From: Polyporus tsugae
Taxonomy: Eukaryota; Basidiomycota; Agaricomycetes; Polyporales; Polyporaceae
NCBI GenBank assembly: GCA_024305745.1
Contig: JAHRBS010000008.1
Span: forward strand, 1,178,001 to 1,242,000
Length of the DNA: 64,000 nucleotides
Direction of reading: 5' to 3'
Shown here: one piece after another, positions 10,448-22,867 of the stretch
Numbering within the stretch: the stretch's first letter is position 1
How the letters are laid out: every line of letters starts with the position of its first letter
Translations under genes and position numbers: made by a program
Notes under the pieces: generated by a model
Database searches by the model: none
What the model was told of the DNA's origin: nothing
Seen by the model: the letters and a program-made list of their open reading frames with translations, nothing else

Positions 10448-12012
10448 CTATGAGGTCTTAGCCTTGCCCGCCGAACTTGACGAATGATCACTAGACTCGA
10501 TCCCAGCAATACGGTCAAGTCTCCGAAGTGCACCACGCGCCTCCATCGCACCTGAGCGAAGGCCAACACGTTTCGCGTGCTCGAGGCTGTCCTGGAAAGA
10601 CGACCGCGCATCATCCACCTTCCCACTCATCTGAACAATATTGTGGATAATTGGCCATGGCAAAAGCATAGCACAACGACACACCTCTAGCAACACCCCG
10701 AGGTTGAATAGCACTGCGGCAAGCGTCTGCTCGCACAGCGCCATACTCTCCACATCCTTTGCGGACCCAGGCAGTTCTCGCGTCTTCTCGATGACGCCTC
10801 GTGCTTGGCGCGCCCACGACTCCGCAACTTTCAGGTTCACGCGCGACGTGAGATCCGAGAGGTTGTTCATGATCTGGGCCGCGCGGCACCGGTCTTCGAC
10901 CGACGTCGACGCGCCAGTTTTCCCGCTTTCTGGCTTCATGAGCATCCCAATCGCCTGGAGGTACAGCGTTGTCGCGTAGCTTTGAGCCGATATCGTTAGC
11001 GACTTCCCAGAGAAGACAGGAAGATGGCTGTAGACGTACTCAGACTTGCCCTCCTGCGCATAGAACCGACCCAACGCCTCCAAAGGCGCCGCGACGTCAA
11101 CCTTCCGCACCCACCACGGCAACTCCAGTTCAGCCAGCATCGTGCCCGCCTCCCCCTCTTCCGCCCGCTCCTTCCCCTTGCCTTCCACCTCAATGCCCGC
11201 CTCTCCGTCCTTGACGATCCTCAGCACTTCCTCCACCGCAAACGTCAGGAACTCCTCAGCCTCCTCCATGCCCCGCTGGTACTCCTCCGCCATCTCGCCG
11301 AGCTTGTGCGCGAGCGCGACAGCGCGCATGCGTTCCTGTCCGGACAGCTTCCGCGTACCCTGGGTGGACGCGGCGCGGAGCTGGACAAGGGCGGCCGAGT
11401 AAATCTCGTACGCCTCCGACGGGCGGTTGGACGACTCGAGCACTTCGGCGAGGGCGATCGCTATGCCGGAGAGCTTGAGGTGCGGTTCGTCGGAGAACGC
11501 GGAGAGTGGGAGGGTTTGCGCTGTCTTCCAGGCTCTACACCGCGCACATATGCGTATCATGAGGTCGTGCGCACAGAGAAAGAGGAAAGAGGAGGCTGCG
11601 AAACGACGCACCGACGGAGATACCGTTCACTCAGATCCAAGTCTCCCTGGTTCTTCGCCTTGATGCCCGCGCGCAGGTCCCCTCTGACCTCGGGCGGCCA
11701 CATGGTGAATGTGTTGTAGAACTGGTACCTTCAAAACCCGACGCCAGCGCACTCAGTTCAGGGACACGCACAGTGTATAACTGCCACTATTTAGACCCAC
11801 ACGCCATATGTCGTCGATGCAATCCCGACGCCCATGAGGATGCCGAAGACGGTGGAGATGCGCGAGTTGGACTGCACCCATGATGCGATGGGGTTTGTTG
11901 CGTAGCTCCGGCGAGAAACAGCTAGGACTGGATGGGACACAGACCGTGCGCTTTGGAGTGCTTGCTTTTTAGCCTTGAGAGCATGTCGTCGAGCGGTTTG
12001 TCGTACAAGCAT
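10448..12012 (-). CDS. Mitochondrial inner-membrane TPR protein, Mgr3-like
   Basis: Five exons: 12012-11801, 11728-11612, 11534-11040, 10979-10685 and 10630-10448, giving 433 residues. The N-terminus (MLVRQTARRHALKAKKQ, rich in Arg/Lys and lacking acids) looks like a mitochondrial presequence. One membrane helix follows (TVFGILMGVGIASTTYG), then YQFYNTFTMWPPEVRGDLRA and helical repeats with TPR-like spacing (DLDLSERYLRRAWKTAQ, SNRPSEAYEIYSAAL, YATTLYLQAIGML). The order presequence-helix-TPR and the WPPE...DLRA block recall Mgr3, the substrate adaptor of the i-AAA protease Yme1. The 60-nt intron at 11039-10980 keeps the frame if retained; I remove it because SDYATTLYLQ then reads like the family. 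Function is inferred from resemblance. Confidence 0.72.
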
Positions 12013-12441
12013 CCTGGCACGGTCGAAGAACTGGGGGAGGGAGAAGCAGGGGAGAAGGCAAGACAAGCTGGTCGGAGAACGGATGAAGCGCCCACTGGCA
12101 TACGAGCGCCACAGGCCAGTATAGGAAGACGCTCCGTCTTTCCGAAACATATCATAGAGGTCCTTCCCAAGGTGTGCGGTATCTTTTTCAAGCCCATCTA
12201 CACAGCACTAACCACGAATCGTTACGAAACATTTTTGTAGGATTGCGCACCACGATATTATGAATGTCCGGTTCCCGCGTTTCGATCCGACTCGGAATCC
12301 TTTGGTCTGGAGAGGATCTTCATATCTCGACTCGGAGGACCCTCATATAGCATGAAGGGAACGTGGTTCAAATGTATACATCGCGTAGAAGATATCTTCA
12401 GTGCGTTATGAAACAGTCTCCACACCAGAGATGGATCCCAT
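12013..12441. other. Intergenic, no gene seen
   Basis: Upstream of the TPR gene and downstream of the zinc-finger gene. The open reading frame extends upstream of the chosen TPR start, but that extension lacks presequence character. Confidence 0.4.
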
Positions 12442-13432
12442 TCAACTCTCCTCCACCGTCAACCTATTCCCGGGCTGGTGCATCGACAGCGGGTCCCCGT
12501 AACACTGGCCCTTCCCCTTCGCCATCCGCAGATGGCGCGCGAGCGCATCACGCCGGCTGAACGTCTTCCTGCACCCGCCGACCATCGGCACGCCCTCGAA
12601 GTCGAATATCGGCGCGCCCCGCATGACCTCGGCGGGCACCCCGAGTTCCCTCGCCACAACCGCTGGTACCCCACAGCAGACCCATAGCGCGACGCCCGCG
12701 CCGCGCGTGTGCGTCTCTATGTGTCGCTTGAGATCGGGCGAGCGGTGGCTCTGCTGGACGTACGGGCAATACGGGCACTGCCAGTTGTTGGCCTGCATCG
12801 CGGACGTGGAGGGGGTCGTGTCGGTGGATGGGGCTGGCGTGTTTCGACGCGTATACGGGACGAGATTTGGGGAGGATTTGGGGAATGTTCCTTGGGAAGA
12901 GGAAGGTGGCGCGTCGAGGTATGTCGCACGACTTGTGGAGCCGTTGTCCGAAGGCACTGGGTATTCGCCGTGCCCTAGAGGGTGGATGAGCGTGGGGGAG
13001 ACATAGGACATGGATGCCTCCGGGAGCGTGTGCCGGAATGCTGACGACAGGGACACCCCGTGAGCCATGGGTGCTGTATGTGTGCTTGCTTGCTGGCCCA
13101 CCGCATATTGCGCATTGTAGGAGTAGGGTTCGGTCGCGTGAAAGGGTGAGGTAGTATACGCAGATTGCGTGGCTGCACTGAAATGGAGGATGAGAACTGC
13201 AGCACTATGCTGTATGCACATGTAGCACTCACTGCGCATAAGGATATTCGTTGCCTGGCCCCAAGTATGTTTCGACATACTGGCCCCATGCATCTTGGTC
13301 GCAGACACCGGGGGACGATGTACAGCCTGTGGACGCGTATGGTGATTTATCATCACCATAGGACTCCCCAGTAGATATGTATGATTGGGTTGGGACCGTA
13401 GATGGATCTGGGAAGTGCGTAGACGGGTTCAT
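12442..13432 (-). CDS. C2H2 zinc-finger protein, probable transcription factor
   Basis: Two exons, 13432-13233 and 13177-12442 (GTGAGTGC donor, TTTCAG acceptor), give 311 residues. The first two thirds are Ser/Thr/Pro/Tyr-rich and disordered. A classical C2H2 finger follows (CPYCPYVQQ, then RSPDLKRHIETH). A second, atypical module has its cysteines at WVCCG and GGC and continues KTFSRRDALARHLR and GQCYGD. This finger pair with a hydrophobic insert between is common in basidiomycete regulators of unknown target. It presumably acts in the nucleus as a DNA-binding regulator; that is inferred from the domain only. Confidence 0.75.
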
Positions 13433-13839
13433 CTCGCGGGGAATGTGGGTCGAAGAGGGGGATGGAGAGGCTTGATGGGTGTCGTTCCGTCCATTATTGC
13501 TCGGGATTTTATGCTAGAGAGACGAGAAGCGATGCCAGACCCTTGTGCACGGTGAATGTGTTGTGGAACAGCTGCGTTGACCATGGTCGGAGGCACGAAA
13601 GCGAGCGCTGGGAGGAGGACAAACAAGCCTCGACAAGGAATGGCACTCTATGAGGTTATCTTCCCACACCTGCTTAGATCTCGCTTACTGTTGCCTAGAC
13701 GTGCTCCCTTCACTCACCGTGTCGAACTATGGGCGCCTGTGCTCCAACTCCTTTCTCTCATCTGACATCCGGTGCACATACCCACTCGCCTCCTCCGCAC
13801 GAGCACGTCGCAAGTTGACCCATTGACGCGAACCAAGGC

Positions 13840-15226
13840 ATGCTCCACAAGGGATACGAAGCCTGGATCACCTGTGAGGGGGAGAACCTACCGGAGCATG
13901 GTGCAACGCTCGAGGGCAACGATGGAAAGACCTTCGCGTGCTTTATTCCTAGTGAGAATGGCAAAGTAAGTGCTCGAGTTGTTTTCGGTGTTCAATAGTT
14001 ACGCAACGCAAGACATCCCCCTGAGAAGGGAGCGCGGTACGTCGGGTTCCATCCACGAATGATAGTACTCAATTCTGTCTTTGTCCTTGTCCCCGCACCC
14101 GCCTCTCGTGCCCCCGAATCTTTCAGTCGTTCGCCATAAACGTCAAGAATGGTAGCACGCAAGATTGCATCAAACTCAGCTTCAAAGTGGACGGGAAGCA
14201 CCTCGCGCACAGCATGATGTGCAGACCCGGCGAGTCCTGGAACAAGAGTGGGGTCCGGACAAGCCTCGATGTCGAGCAGCCGTTCCAGTTCGCCAACCTA
14301 CAGACAACGGGTGCGTCCCTCCCCCAATACTACTGCCGTGTTCGAGAGCGTTGGATCATGATGGGCTGGTAGACGACGACGAACTCCTGAACAGGCTGTC
14401 GAACCAAGCAGACGTCGGGTCGATTGAGGTCGGGGTCACGCGTGTGCATTCGGAGGGCCGCCCTGCCCCCGTCACGGTCGACACGTTCAGCGGGATGGGC
14501 GCCGTGCACGAGCGTAGCAAGAAGGCCGGCGCGCACAGCGTCGGGTGCGTCCTCTTCCTCATGATGTCGTCCTACCCCCTTTTGACTCTTGAGACCTGTA
14601 CTTCGTCTTCGCGCTGGTCGGTCCGTTAGGTTGGGGTCCGGATCCCTTGTGCAGCCGTGGACGCAAATGTGGTTCCACGACCCAATAGACCCCTCTGAGG
14701 GCAAGGCCGTGACGTTCGTCTTCCGTTACAGACCGCGTGGTATGTCCCGCTCGTTGGAACTTCGTGCTTTACATCTAACACACACCTCCACCACAGACCT
14801 TCTGCAAGCGCAGGGCATCATGCCTTTAGACCGGCCAAAGTCCGTTGAAGCCGAGCCTTCGACCGTGAAGAAGGAAAATAAGCATCCGGGGTCCCCGCAG
14901 CAGCGGGACGCCAAGCGCAGGCGGGTAGAGCCAGGTTCTGCATCTGGTTCTGGTTCCAGCTCTCAGTCGGCGAAGAGGGACTTGGGGGTGGTTGAGGTCC
15001 TATCTGACGACGATGAAGACTATAACGCACTTAAGGTCTGTTCAGTGTTGACCCTCATGCTCGCCTTTGCCGTTGACGCTTGCTGTGGCTTTCGCAGAGT
15101 CGCTATCGGAAATTGCAGGACAAGTTCGATAGAGCGACGCGCAAGAAGTTCGGTGGCGTGAAGCAAGAGCAGGGTATTGTCGTTGGGAGCGACGGAGATG
15201 TCATAGACTTGACTCTGGATGATTGA
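13840..15226 (+). CDS. DUF7918 family protein, paralogue 1
   Basis: Six exons: 13840-13965, 14127-14310, 14373-14544, 14630-14739, 14797-15035 and 15098-15226, giving 319 residues. The conserved N-terminal domain reads YEAWITCEGENLPEHG, DGKTFACFIPSENGK, PFQFANLQTT, GAVHERSKKAG and FVFRYRPR, then LLQAQGIMPL. The C-terminal third is charged and low-complexity, with KRRRVEP (possible nuclear signal), an acidic patch (LSDDDED) and a final VIDLTLDD. The hydrophobic-acidic VIDLT ending looks like a SUMO-interacting motif. The fungal DUF7918 family has no established function. Introns sit at the same places as in the three other paralogues in this window, and exon 1 is exactly 126 nt in all four. 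Confidence 0.82.
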
Positions 15227-16256
15227 CCTCAGTCATTCGCTCCGGCTACGAATTGCTTTCTCTACGCCTTCTTAAGGAGAGCGGTAAGATCCTGTACTTC
15301 GTTTATTACTGTATTCTGTAATGTTTTATGAGTATATGCTTATTACAATTCTGTACCATGCCTTCATTTTGGTCGCCTGTTAGTGTTGGAACCACCTCAG
15401 AAACGGGAGAGGCAGCTCGAGAGTGACCGGGTCCGCGTTGACCAGGTCATTGACTGGGGCCAGCGGCATATGAGGAGGACGGGCCGGAGTTGGCCGGTGT
15501 CCAGTTGACGCCCATGTAAGGCCAGCGGCCGTCGCCGTCGTGACTTACACCGGTGACCGTCGAAAGAGTTTCCCAGTACACCGTCTCTACTCACGAACCA
15601 TCGTCTTACATGTACAGACTCCAAGCACTGCCCACAAACACTCAGCTGTATACGGAATACTAGCATGGCCATACACTCGGAGAGAAGACTCGGACTGGAG
15701 ATGTGAGTTTGCTGTGCTTCCGAGCTGTCTGCTCTCTGCTCGGTGCTGAGTCGGTTGAAGATGCATGCTGACGTTTAGTCTCCCCTATATACAGACAACA
15801 TATACGGTTTATGAAGAGTGGGACGACCGTATACAGCTGACGTCTTGAATTTCAAAGGTTTACCGTGTCCGTGTGTTCCAGTTGGTTAGTACCTGTCATT
15901 TTTCGATGATGCGTTGGGACAATCGTAACCATAATGATGACCCTTCGATTCACAGCCAGTCCTGAGCTGCTGACAGTGTTGACAGGCTGTGAAGATATGC
16001 GCTCTGTCCTCGCGCGTGTTGGCTTGCGATGGTCGTTGTGACTCGCCCTGCTTGGCCTCGTCGATGTCAGCACCGCCCCTCTGTTGTGAGTGCACGTCCT
16101 TTCCGACTCAGAGTCTATAGACCACCTTTCTCATCTTCCTCGGCCCTCTTGCATCTCAGTTTCAGGAGGTGGCTCAGCAACGAGTGCACTGCGTGACCTA
16201 CTTAATCTTGTATCCTAGATTGCTTCTGGGCAACTGAGCGACTATCTCAATTGTAG
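15227..16256. other. About 1 kb without a supportable gene
   Basis: Short minus-strand frames occur, including one with a cysteine pair near 15960, but none is spliced convincingly or recognisable. Confidence 0.4.
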
Positions 16257-16394
16257 TGGGCTTCGCAGTACAGACGTCCGTCATGTTCGCAGACGCTATC
16301 GTGCTCGCGCTAGCATGGATACGGGTATGGCGCATGCAGAGACAGCGAGAAGTTTGGCGAAGCGTCGAACCTACTTGGGCTCCTTCGTTGGACG
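16257..16394 (+). pseudogene. Orphan exon of a DUF6533-type 7TM gene
   Basis: A single exon flanked by an acceptor (TTGTAG) and a donor (GTGAGC) reads GFAVQTSVMFADAIVLALAW followed by IRVWRMQRQ. This corresponds to the helix-plus-loop segment of DUF6533-type proteins (compare AGDFLVLFVTWHKTY in the gene starting at 16971). Exons before and after it cannot be recovered, so it is probably the remnant of a second, more decayed 7TM gene just upstream of the transposon-broken one. Confidence 0.5.
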
Positions 16395-17414
16395 GTGAGC
16401 TATTCCTAAGCTTACGGTACGGTTCTGCCGCACCTGCGATAGGTCGCTAACTTCGTCGTCTTGAATACAAGGCAATCTGTACATTTTTTAGGCTCAGTCG
16501 CTGCTCATAAGGGAAAAGGGGCTCAGTTATCGTTGTTCGTGGGTCTTTGTGTGTGGCCGTCGGCACGAGAACGTGGCGACACGTTGAATGCGCATCTTGT
16601 GATGTCTTCTTTCAGATCCGGACCCTGTGCAGGAAGGTGTTTTCCCGCGTTGATGAGAAGATCGGCGGGGACTGGGTCTTGGGAGCCTGATACCGACGTA
16701 TTGTAAGCACTCCATGCCATTGGACGCATGTGGTAACATTGACGAACTAGACATATGCCATTCAGCTGTGCGTACCTCTGGTGGGGGGCAGTGTCTGTTC
16801 TCCTTCTTACCCCCTACAGTTCCGCGCCTGTATATCTCAATCAAGAACATTCGGGATTCAATTTGTTTCCAAAGAACACGTTGTGCCCTCATAAAAACTC
16901 CTGTGGCGTCCATCATTACGCCAGTCTCTCCATCTCACCTTCTAGCAGAGCCAAGACAGGTATCCCCGTTATGGCCTCACAGCAAGCCCTCGTCGACGCT
17001 GTGTCAACTTTGTGAGTTTCCTGCTATATGCGTCCCTTGTGCATTAATGCTGACGATTCATTGTTATCATCTGGACAAGACTGGTTTCCGAGTATAGCGC
17101 CTTCGCTTCGTTTGGTGAGTTCGGAAATGTCGATGACACGGGTGCAAACTGACTTTATGGGCCCAGCATTAGTCGTTTATGACTGGATCATCAACCTAGA
17201 CGAAGAGATTGACTGCTTTTAGGGTTTTCGCAAGGGCCGCAAACTCACTGCCGCAGCGCTCATCTGTGGAATAACCCGCTATCTGTTCATTGTGGCGACC
17301 CTTCTTGTTTTGCAAACAGCTTTTCCAATGTCTGAAATGGTGTGTTTTCAGTGCTATTCAACGCCCCATCGTAGCCTATCGTACATTACTGATGCCCCCT
17401 CAGGCGTGCGCAGT

Positions 17415-17433
17415 CATCAGCAAAACTCCAAAA
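17415..17433 (+). repeat. Left terminal inverted repeat of the 8.9-kb element
   Basis: CATCAGCAAAACTCCAAAA, preceded by GT. Eleven bases are identical to the right end, and 17 of 19 match overall. Confidence 0.7.
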
Positions 17434-20400
17434 GTCGCGGCCGGGCAGGTATGGATTGCCCGAAGCGCCGGTTGGATGCGCCCGCGCGAGCCGGCGCGCA
17501 ATGTCAGATGAAGGGGGAGAGGGTCTTGCAATACCGCGCAATGTTGGCGCGAGATTGCCTGCTCAGGTATTTTCGAATAGCTATCGCATGGCGATGCGCT
17601 ATCGCGCAATGCTACGTAAGTACCTCTATTACAATAGGGTGATCAGCTATCAATGGACTGCGTACAAAACACATGAGAAACCCGTCAGAAAGCGGTCAAT
17701 CTGTTACATTCGAGCTACATAAGACATACTACCAAGGTGCAAAGCCTGCCGAAGCAAGCTCGCGCTCATCCTCGCCCATCTCGGCCTCACTGTCCTCCAG
17801 TCCGAGAGCCTCGTCGTCATCGTCATCACTCTCCCGGGCTACCCCTTCGTCCTCATCCGCGGCCTCATCGCTATCACTGTCCTCCAAGCCAGAACCCTCA
17901 TCGCCTGACTCGACGGGTCGATCGTGCTCCTCTGGAAGGTCTGGACCAGCTGCCAGATCCCCAGCGTCGTCCTCCACAGGCTCCTCATCGGTCTCGTCGT
18001 CATACCCACGGCCAGCGAGTTGGGTGATAGGCTCCGGTACGACAGGTGGAGGCTGTGGCTTGCTTGGCTTGCCGCGCTGATGCCCCACAGCTCCGCCGTA
18101 GAACCGCATAAACATGTCGCGATCTACAAACCTGTAACATGTAGTTAGGGTTGTGGTCGAAAATAGCGCGATAGAATGAGAAACTTACATCCCGACATAA
18201 TGATACTTCCAGTCCATGTCCTCCTCATCCTCACGTCGCGCAACACTGTAGCCGGGTAGTGCAGCATCTGACTGACCGTGGGCGAAGGCTGGCATCAAGT
18301 GTACTGCGCGGAGGACTTGATCCGGGGAGACAAAGCCGAACGCATCATCGTCGAGTGCCGCCCACTTCAGCCGTGGGAGACGGCGCGCTTTGAAGCCGCC
18401 CGGCGCACGAGCGTCGAGGTCGAACCACCGGATCCAGAGGATATGGATGGTTTCCGGTTCAGTGTCGTCAGCGCCGTCGAGATCGTCCCCTGCTAGGTAA
18501 GCCGTGACGTGGAAGATGCCGATCACACGGGCGTAGAGATAAGGGTGGGGCGCGCCATCAGGCGCGAGCATCATGATGTCGGGATGGGTGCGAGGGTTGA
18601 TAGAGTCCTGGTCGCGGCGGATATCATACCGCGTGTAGTTCACACGAAGAACCTTATGCTGGTAGAGCCGGTCGCCCTCGATGCGTACGCGGAAAAGATC
18701 ACCGTCCGTCGGCATGTAGTCCGGGGGAAACGCGTCACCGCCAGGCAAACGACAGAGCAGGTGAGCCTTGAGCTCACGTTCGAAGTCCTGACATCGACAA
18801 TCAATGCACAAACTGATGCTGACCAGGAAGGGTGCGTACCTCGCAAGCAGGATCTCCATCATTTTCATACAGAAAGTCGTCGAGTGATATTGGGTATCTT
18901 GGGTCGCTGGAGATATGATAGTGCTGGTCCGGCTGCGTAGCTGCGAGCGGCTGAGAATCCTCGAAACGGAGGTGAAGCCGGCGACCTCGAACAACTCGAG
19001 ACTTCCTCTTGCGGGGCTTGCATTTCCCATTGGGAGCTTGCCGCGCTGGCACCTGGTTCTCGGAGATCTTGTGGAGCAACTCCACGCAACGGACCTCCAA
19101 ACCGATCTGGAGGCCGAATGTGAAGTTCTTGTTGGTCCGTGCGTAGTACCGCTTGGCTCGACGGTGTTCAAATTCGCCCTATATGACACACACGTGTCAG
19201 CATCCAGGCAAATATGGAAATGTGCGAGAGAACGTACACCTTGAGTTGACTTCAGATCGTGGGTTCCTGTTTCAGTGATGCCCCGAGCGTAGTCGCCGAG
19301 GCGGTGGTATTTGGGAGTGTCGGGTACCGTGAACGCTTTGAACCTTGGACCGAGTGTTACAACAGGCTCGTTTGCAGAGGCTCCACGTCGTGCAGACGCC
19401 TGGGCTGCTGCGGCCTTGCGACGTTGGCGGGACTGTGTCTCTCTCGGTAGCTCCCGGGTGGCGTACTTGGGGCAGACATGGCGGCGGAAAGCACGCACAG
19501 CCTGTCCGAGAGTGCTGGTTGCTGACTGAAGTGCTGCAATAGTTGAACTTGAGTGCAACTGGAGCTTCGCCAGAGCGTGCCACCGTGAGAGTTCGAAAAG
19601 CATGGTGAGGACAATGGAGTTGGCAGGCTCAGGGAGGAGATTCTCGAAGCAGGGTATAGCGCACTACGGGGTAGGTGAGTCACACTGGCAGGAGCCATGG
19701 ACAAGATATGATACAGTACACACCTTTACGATCTGTTCAAAGTCACGGGCGGCGAGCTGCTTCATGGCCGAGATGTTGCCGCCGAACCGTCGGATAATAG
19801 CACGTCCAAACGTAGGAAGCATCGAGAATCTAGAACAGATCATTAGAACCGGACAACAAATAAACCAAAGGACGATACGCACTGCTCATCCAGCTTCTGG
19901 CACCCATCCCGGCCAGTGGCGATGAGAATGCGGATGAGATGCGTAAACGTGCCTTTCCAGACGCCGAGTTCAAACTCGTGCATGAGGTCAGGCACGAATA
20001 GCTCGTAAACATTGCGTCCGAATGCCGCAAAGTGCTGGGAAAATGCAGACTGCGAAATCAAACATTAGATGAACACCATAACAAGACCGGTTGGCCAGTG
20101 AGACGTACTCGGGTAGGGTTCATGCAGAAGAAGCCGAGTTTCGTCTTCTTGATGTTGCTGCCATCAGGCGACGTCCCTTTCTCGAAGATCCATGTGCGGA
20201 CTTTAGCGATGGTGTCTTGAAGGATGCCGGTATCCTTGCGTGCATGCTTGACACGATCTGCCATGTCCTTCTTCATGCCCATCTTCCAGAAGTCGCACCT
20301 GTCGATTGTGCAATCTGGACAGGCGCACCATGCAAGGGTCTTGAGGTATGCCATGATGCACCTGTAAATGCACAGTTAGTCAAGTATGCAAACATAGGGA

Positions 20401-20740
20401 ACGCAGCAGCGCATCGCGTACTTCTCAGGATAGTCAGCCGAATAGAAGAATATCCGCGGAAAAATGCGGCGAAGGATCCCGTCGCCGCAGAGGATAAGAA
20501 TACCATACTTGTATGCCTTCTTGAAGTCATCGTCGAGAAGGGGGAGCCAAATCTGTTGAACCAACTCCTGCTTGAGGAATCGGATCACAGCGGCTGTTGG
20601 TGGCTCTTTGTAGATGTCCTTGTACGTTTCAAAGAGGCCAGTGGGGAGCTGTGAGGATGAATGTGAGATTGACACAAGTCGTCGTCAGTGCACGTTGACG
20701 TACCGACGGAATATACGCGAGATGGTGCACAGCGAACATT

Positions 20741-21022
20741 CATCAGCAAAAGTGTAAAAATATCCTGCCAGATTAAGTTGTAAGGCAATGCTGACAATGC
20801 TCATACATTACCTAACATTTGTTGTATTGGCGTGCAAACTAGAAGAGGACCATGCCATACCACGAAATCCCATGCAATCCCTCAAATGTCTTGCAAGGAT
20901 TGTGAGGATTGCAAGGATTGTGAGGATGGCATGGCAGTGCCATCCATCACATTTCCATACATTAATGCATACTTTAGGCAATACCTGCACTCCCGGAGGA
21001 TATTTTTTCACTTTTGCTGATG
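20741..21022. mobile_element. 282-bp MITE inside the transposase exon
   Basis: It begins CATCAGCAAAAGTGTAAAA and ends with the reverse complement of CATCAGCAAAAGTGAAAAA. The inverted repeats run about 27 bp through ATATCCT. TT flanks both ends (20739-20740 and 21023-21024). Removing the element and one TT restores the transposase frame. It has no coding capacity. Inside are near-direct repeats of GGATTGTGAGGATTGCAA and a small palindrome (GGATGGCA and TGCCATCC). Because its ends match those of the surrounding 8.9-kb element, it is best read as a non-autonomous relative moved by the same kind of transposase. Confidence 0.75.
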
Positions 21023-22288
21023 TTGTAGGCTTTAGGTGAAGGTACTTGGATAGGTTCAAGACAAAAGCGTAGACGGGCCAGAGGGACGCAGTGCCGAAGT
21101 TCGCAAGACGCGTGGAGTCCGAGTATACACCAATCGCAGCGACAACGCGCTTGACGTCTGGCGGGTCATTGGGATTGGGCGGAAGTCGCTGGATCTGCTC
21201 GTGTGCATGAATCATAGCATCTGTGTTGTACATGTCGGTGACGAGCCGCTCAGGTGGAGCGTCAGATTGTTCCAGAGTCGCGCGCGCGCGAAGAAGCAAG
21301 TGGGGAAACCAGTGATATTTCTGGGCAGTGGGGTCACGGAAAGCCGTCTTGATGACCTCGATGAAACTCTGCATCCAGATCTTCTCGAGAAGGAAGCCGG
21401 GCGCGCTCTCCTCGTCCTTGTGTTTGGCACCACGTTTGGGGAGCTTGAGCCAGACAGATGATTCGCGCCAGCCATCTTTGGCTGAGAAGGCGCCACCTGT
21501 ATCTCGAAGCTCATCGAGCCGGCGCTGCTCACGCTCGACGCAGAAGCCAACAAGATCTTCCTTCTTGAAGCGGTCGTCCATGATGACCTCGTCAACCAAC
21601 CGTTGGAGTTCGGCCGCGGACTTTGTCATGGAGCCCGTGTATTGCCATTCCATGAGTTTGAACGCAGACCAATTGAGGAACGGCGCGAAGGAGTTGGCCG
21701 CAACATCTCCGGCGTCGGAGAGCCATTTACGGGCAGTAGCGCTGAAGGGACGGAGAGGGTCGCATTCGCGAGGGTCGGGAGGTGGGCGCAGATGAGTCCC
21801 CGCGTCGGCGAACACATCGAGCGTAAGGCCCTCCTCCGGGTCCGAACGTGGACGGGTCGTGTACCGTCTGAAGACTCCAAAGCGGTTTGGCTGGGTGTCG
21901 ATGTGGGCGGGAGAGGGCGCGGGCACGAGAGGAGGGGCGGGAGCAGCCGCAGCCGCAGGTATGGGCGGAGGAGAAAAAGGCCGCATGTCGTCCATGACTT
22001 CATCCGGGTCGTCCTCGACGGTGGCGTGCGGTCTGAGAGGAGGCGTGGCCGAGATGGGGGTGGAGGGGTGGGGAGCCTTCGAACCCGTGTCAGCTGTTGA
22101 GGTGGAAGGCGGCGGGTGACGTGAACGACAATCAGTGGGCGCGGCCAGACCGGGCTTGAGACGGAGGTGCGGGAGCCCTTTCAGAGACGTCGGGAGCATG
22201 TCGACGAACTTTGCAGGCATGCGGCATTGTCGACGGTCGGGTGGCGCTGGTTCGAGCACTACGGGCATGCTCACCTCCTGTTCGACCT

Positions 22289-22298
22289 GCATATATGC
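22289..22298. repeat. Palindrome GCATATATGC in transposase intron 1
   Basis: The same core occurs at 23004-23015 within a longer palindrome (GCGCATATATGCGC, 23003-23016) and again near 23020-23030, in intron 1 of the divergent gene. The repeats bracket the shared promoter region of the element and could be binding sites, but this is only a pattern. Confidence 0.4.
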
Positions 22299-22867
22299 GG
22301 TCAGAAAAGATCGCCCCTACGAGAAAGGGCCGTCACGCACCTGGAGCTGAACCCTCCGCTCCTCGAGCCTCTGCTTCGCCCGAGCAGCCTTGGCTCATTT
22401 ATCCTCTACCTTCTTTTGCTTGAGGGCATCCCGTAGTTGAACCTTGGCCCGCCGATCCTCGACACGTCGCCGGAGGCCGCCGTCGAAGAACTTGAGAGCT
22501 TTCGTGCATTTGTCCAGGTGGGCGGGGAGGTTGGCGAACGGTTTCTGGCAACCGTAGCACTTCTGTGCGGGCATGGCTGCCAGAAAGAAGAGGAGGATAA
22601 GGAGGACCCACGACCAGCGCATGGGGCAGCCGGCGTGGAGGATGGAGGAAGTGGGAAGAGGCGAGGATCTTCGGCTGAGCCTGGGCGCTCACCCCAGCGA
22701 GTGCGCGCACACGTGACAGACGCGTCCTCCCCAACGCGTCGCATTCGACGGGATTGTCGGCTTTTTCCGAGAACGATTAGACAGCCTGCCAGAGAAAAAA
22801 CGCCAAGTCCCCATCTCTTCCACCAACCCTTACCATCTCCATCCCCCACAGCCCTTCTCCATTGACA

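Larger units (their letters stand above)
17729..22574 (-). pseudogene. Large DDE transposase (Plavaka-like), broken
   Basis: Start ATG at 22574 opens with a CCHC-type finger (CYGCQKPFANLPAHLDKC). Later landmarks are MPAKFVDMLPTSLKGLPHL, FAPFLNWSAFKLMEW, IGVYSDSTRLANFG (likely first catalytic Asp), FYSADYPEK, CPDCTIDRCDFWKMG, DLMHEFELGVWKGTF, LGDYARGI, VLRVNYTRYDIRRDQDSINP, HPYLYARVIGIFHV, YHYVG spliced to RFVDRDMFMRF, and an acidic tail ending at 17729. At least eight introns are needed. Two lesions are seen: an in-frame TGA at about codon 60 (after VEDK), and a 282-bp MITE at 20741-21022 that splits the exon between KPT and MFAVHHLAYIPS. The protein would have cut and moved the element; this copy cannot be made intact. 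Confidence 0.75.

Noticed and set aside
11024..11719. 231-codon plus-strand frame opposite the TPR gene
   Set aside because: Antisense to well-supported TPR exons; composition artefact.
15886..16095. Minus-strand CQHCQQLRTGCE as a Zn2Cys6 transcription factor start
   Set aside because: Lacks the basic spacing and the remaining cysteines of the Zn2Cys6 motif, and no continuation could be spliced.
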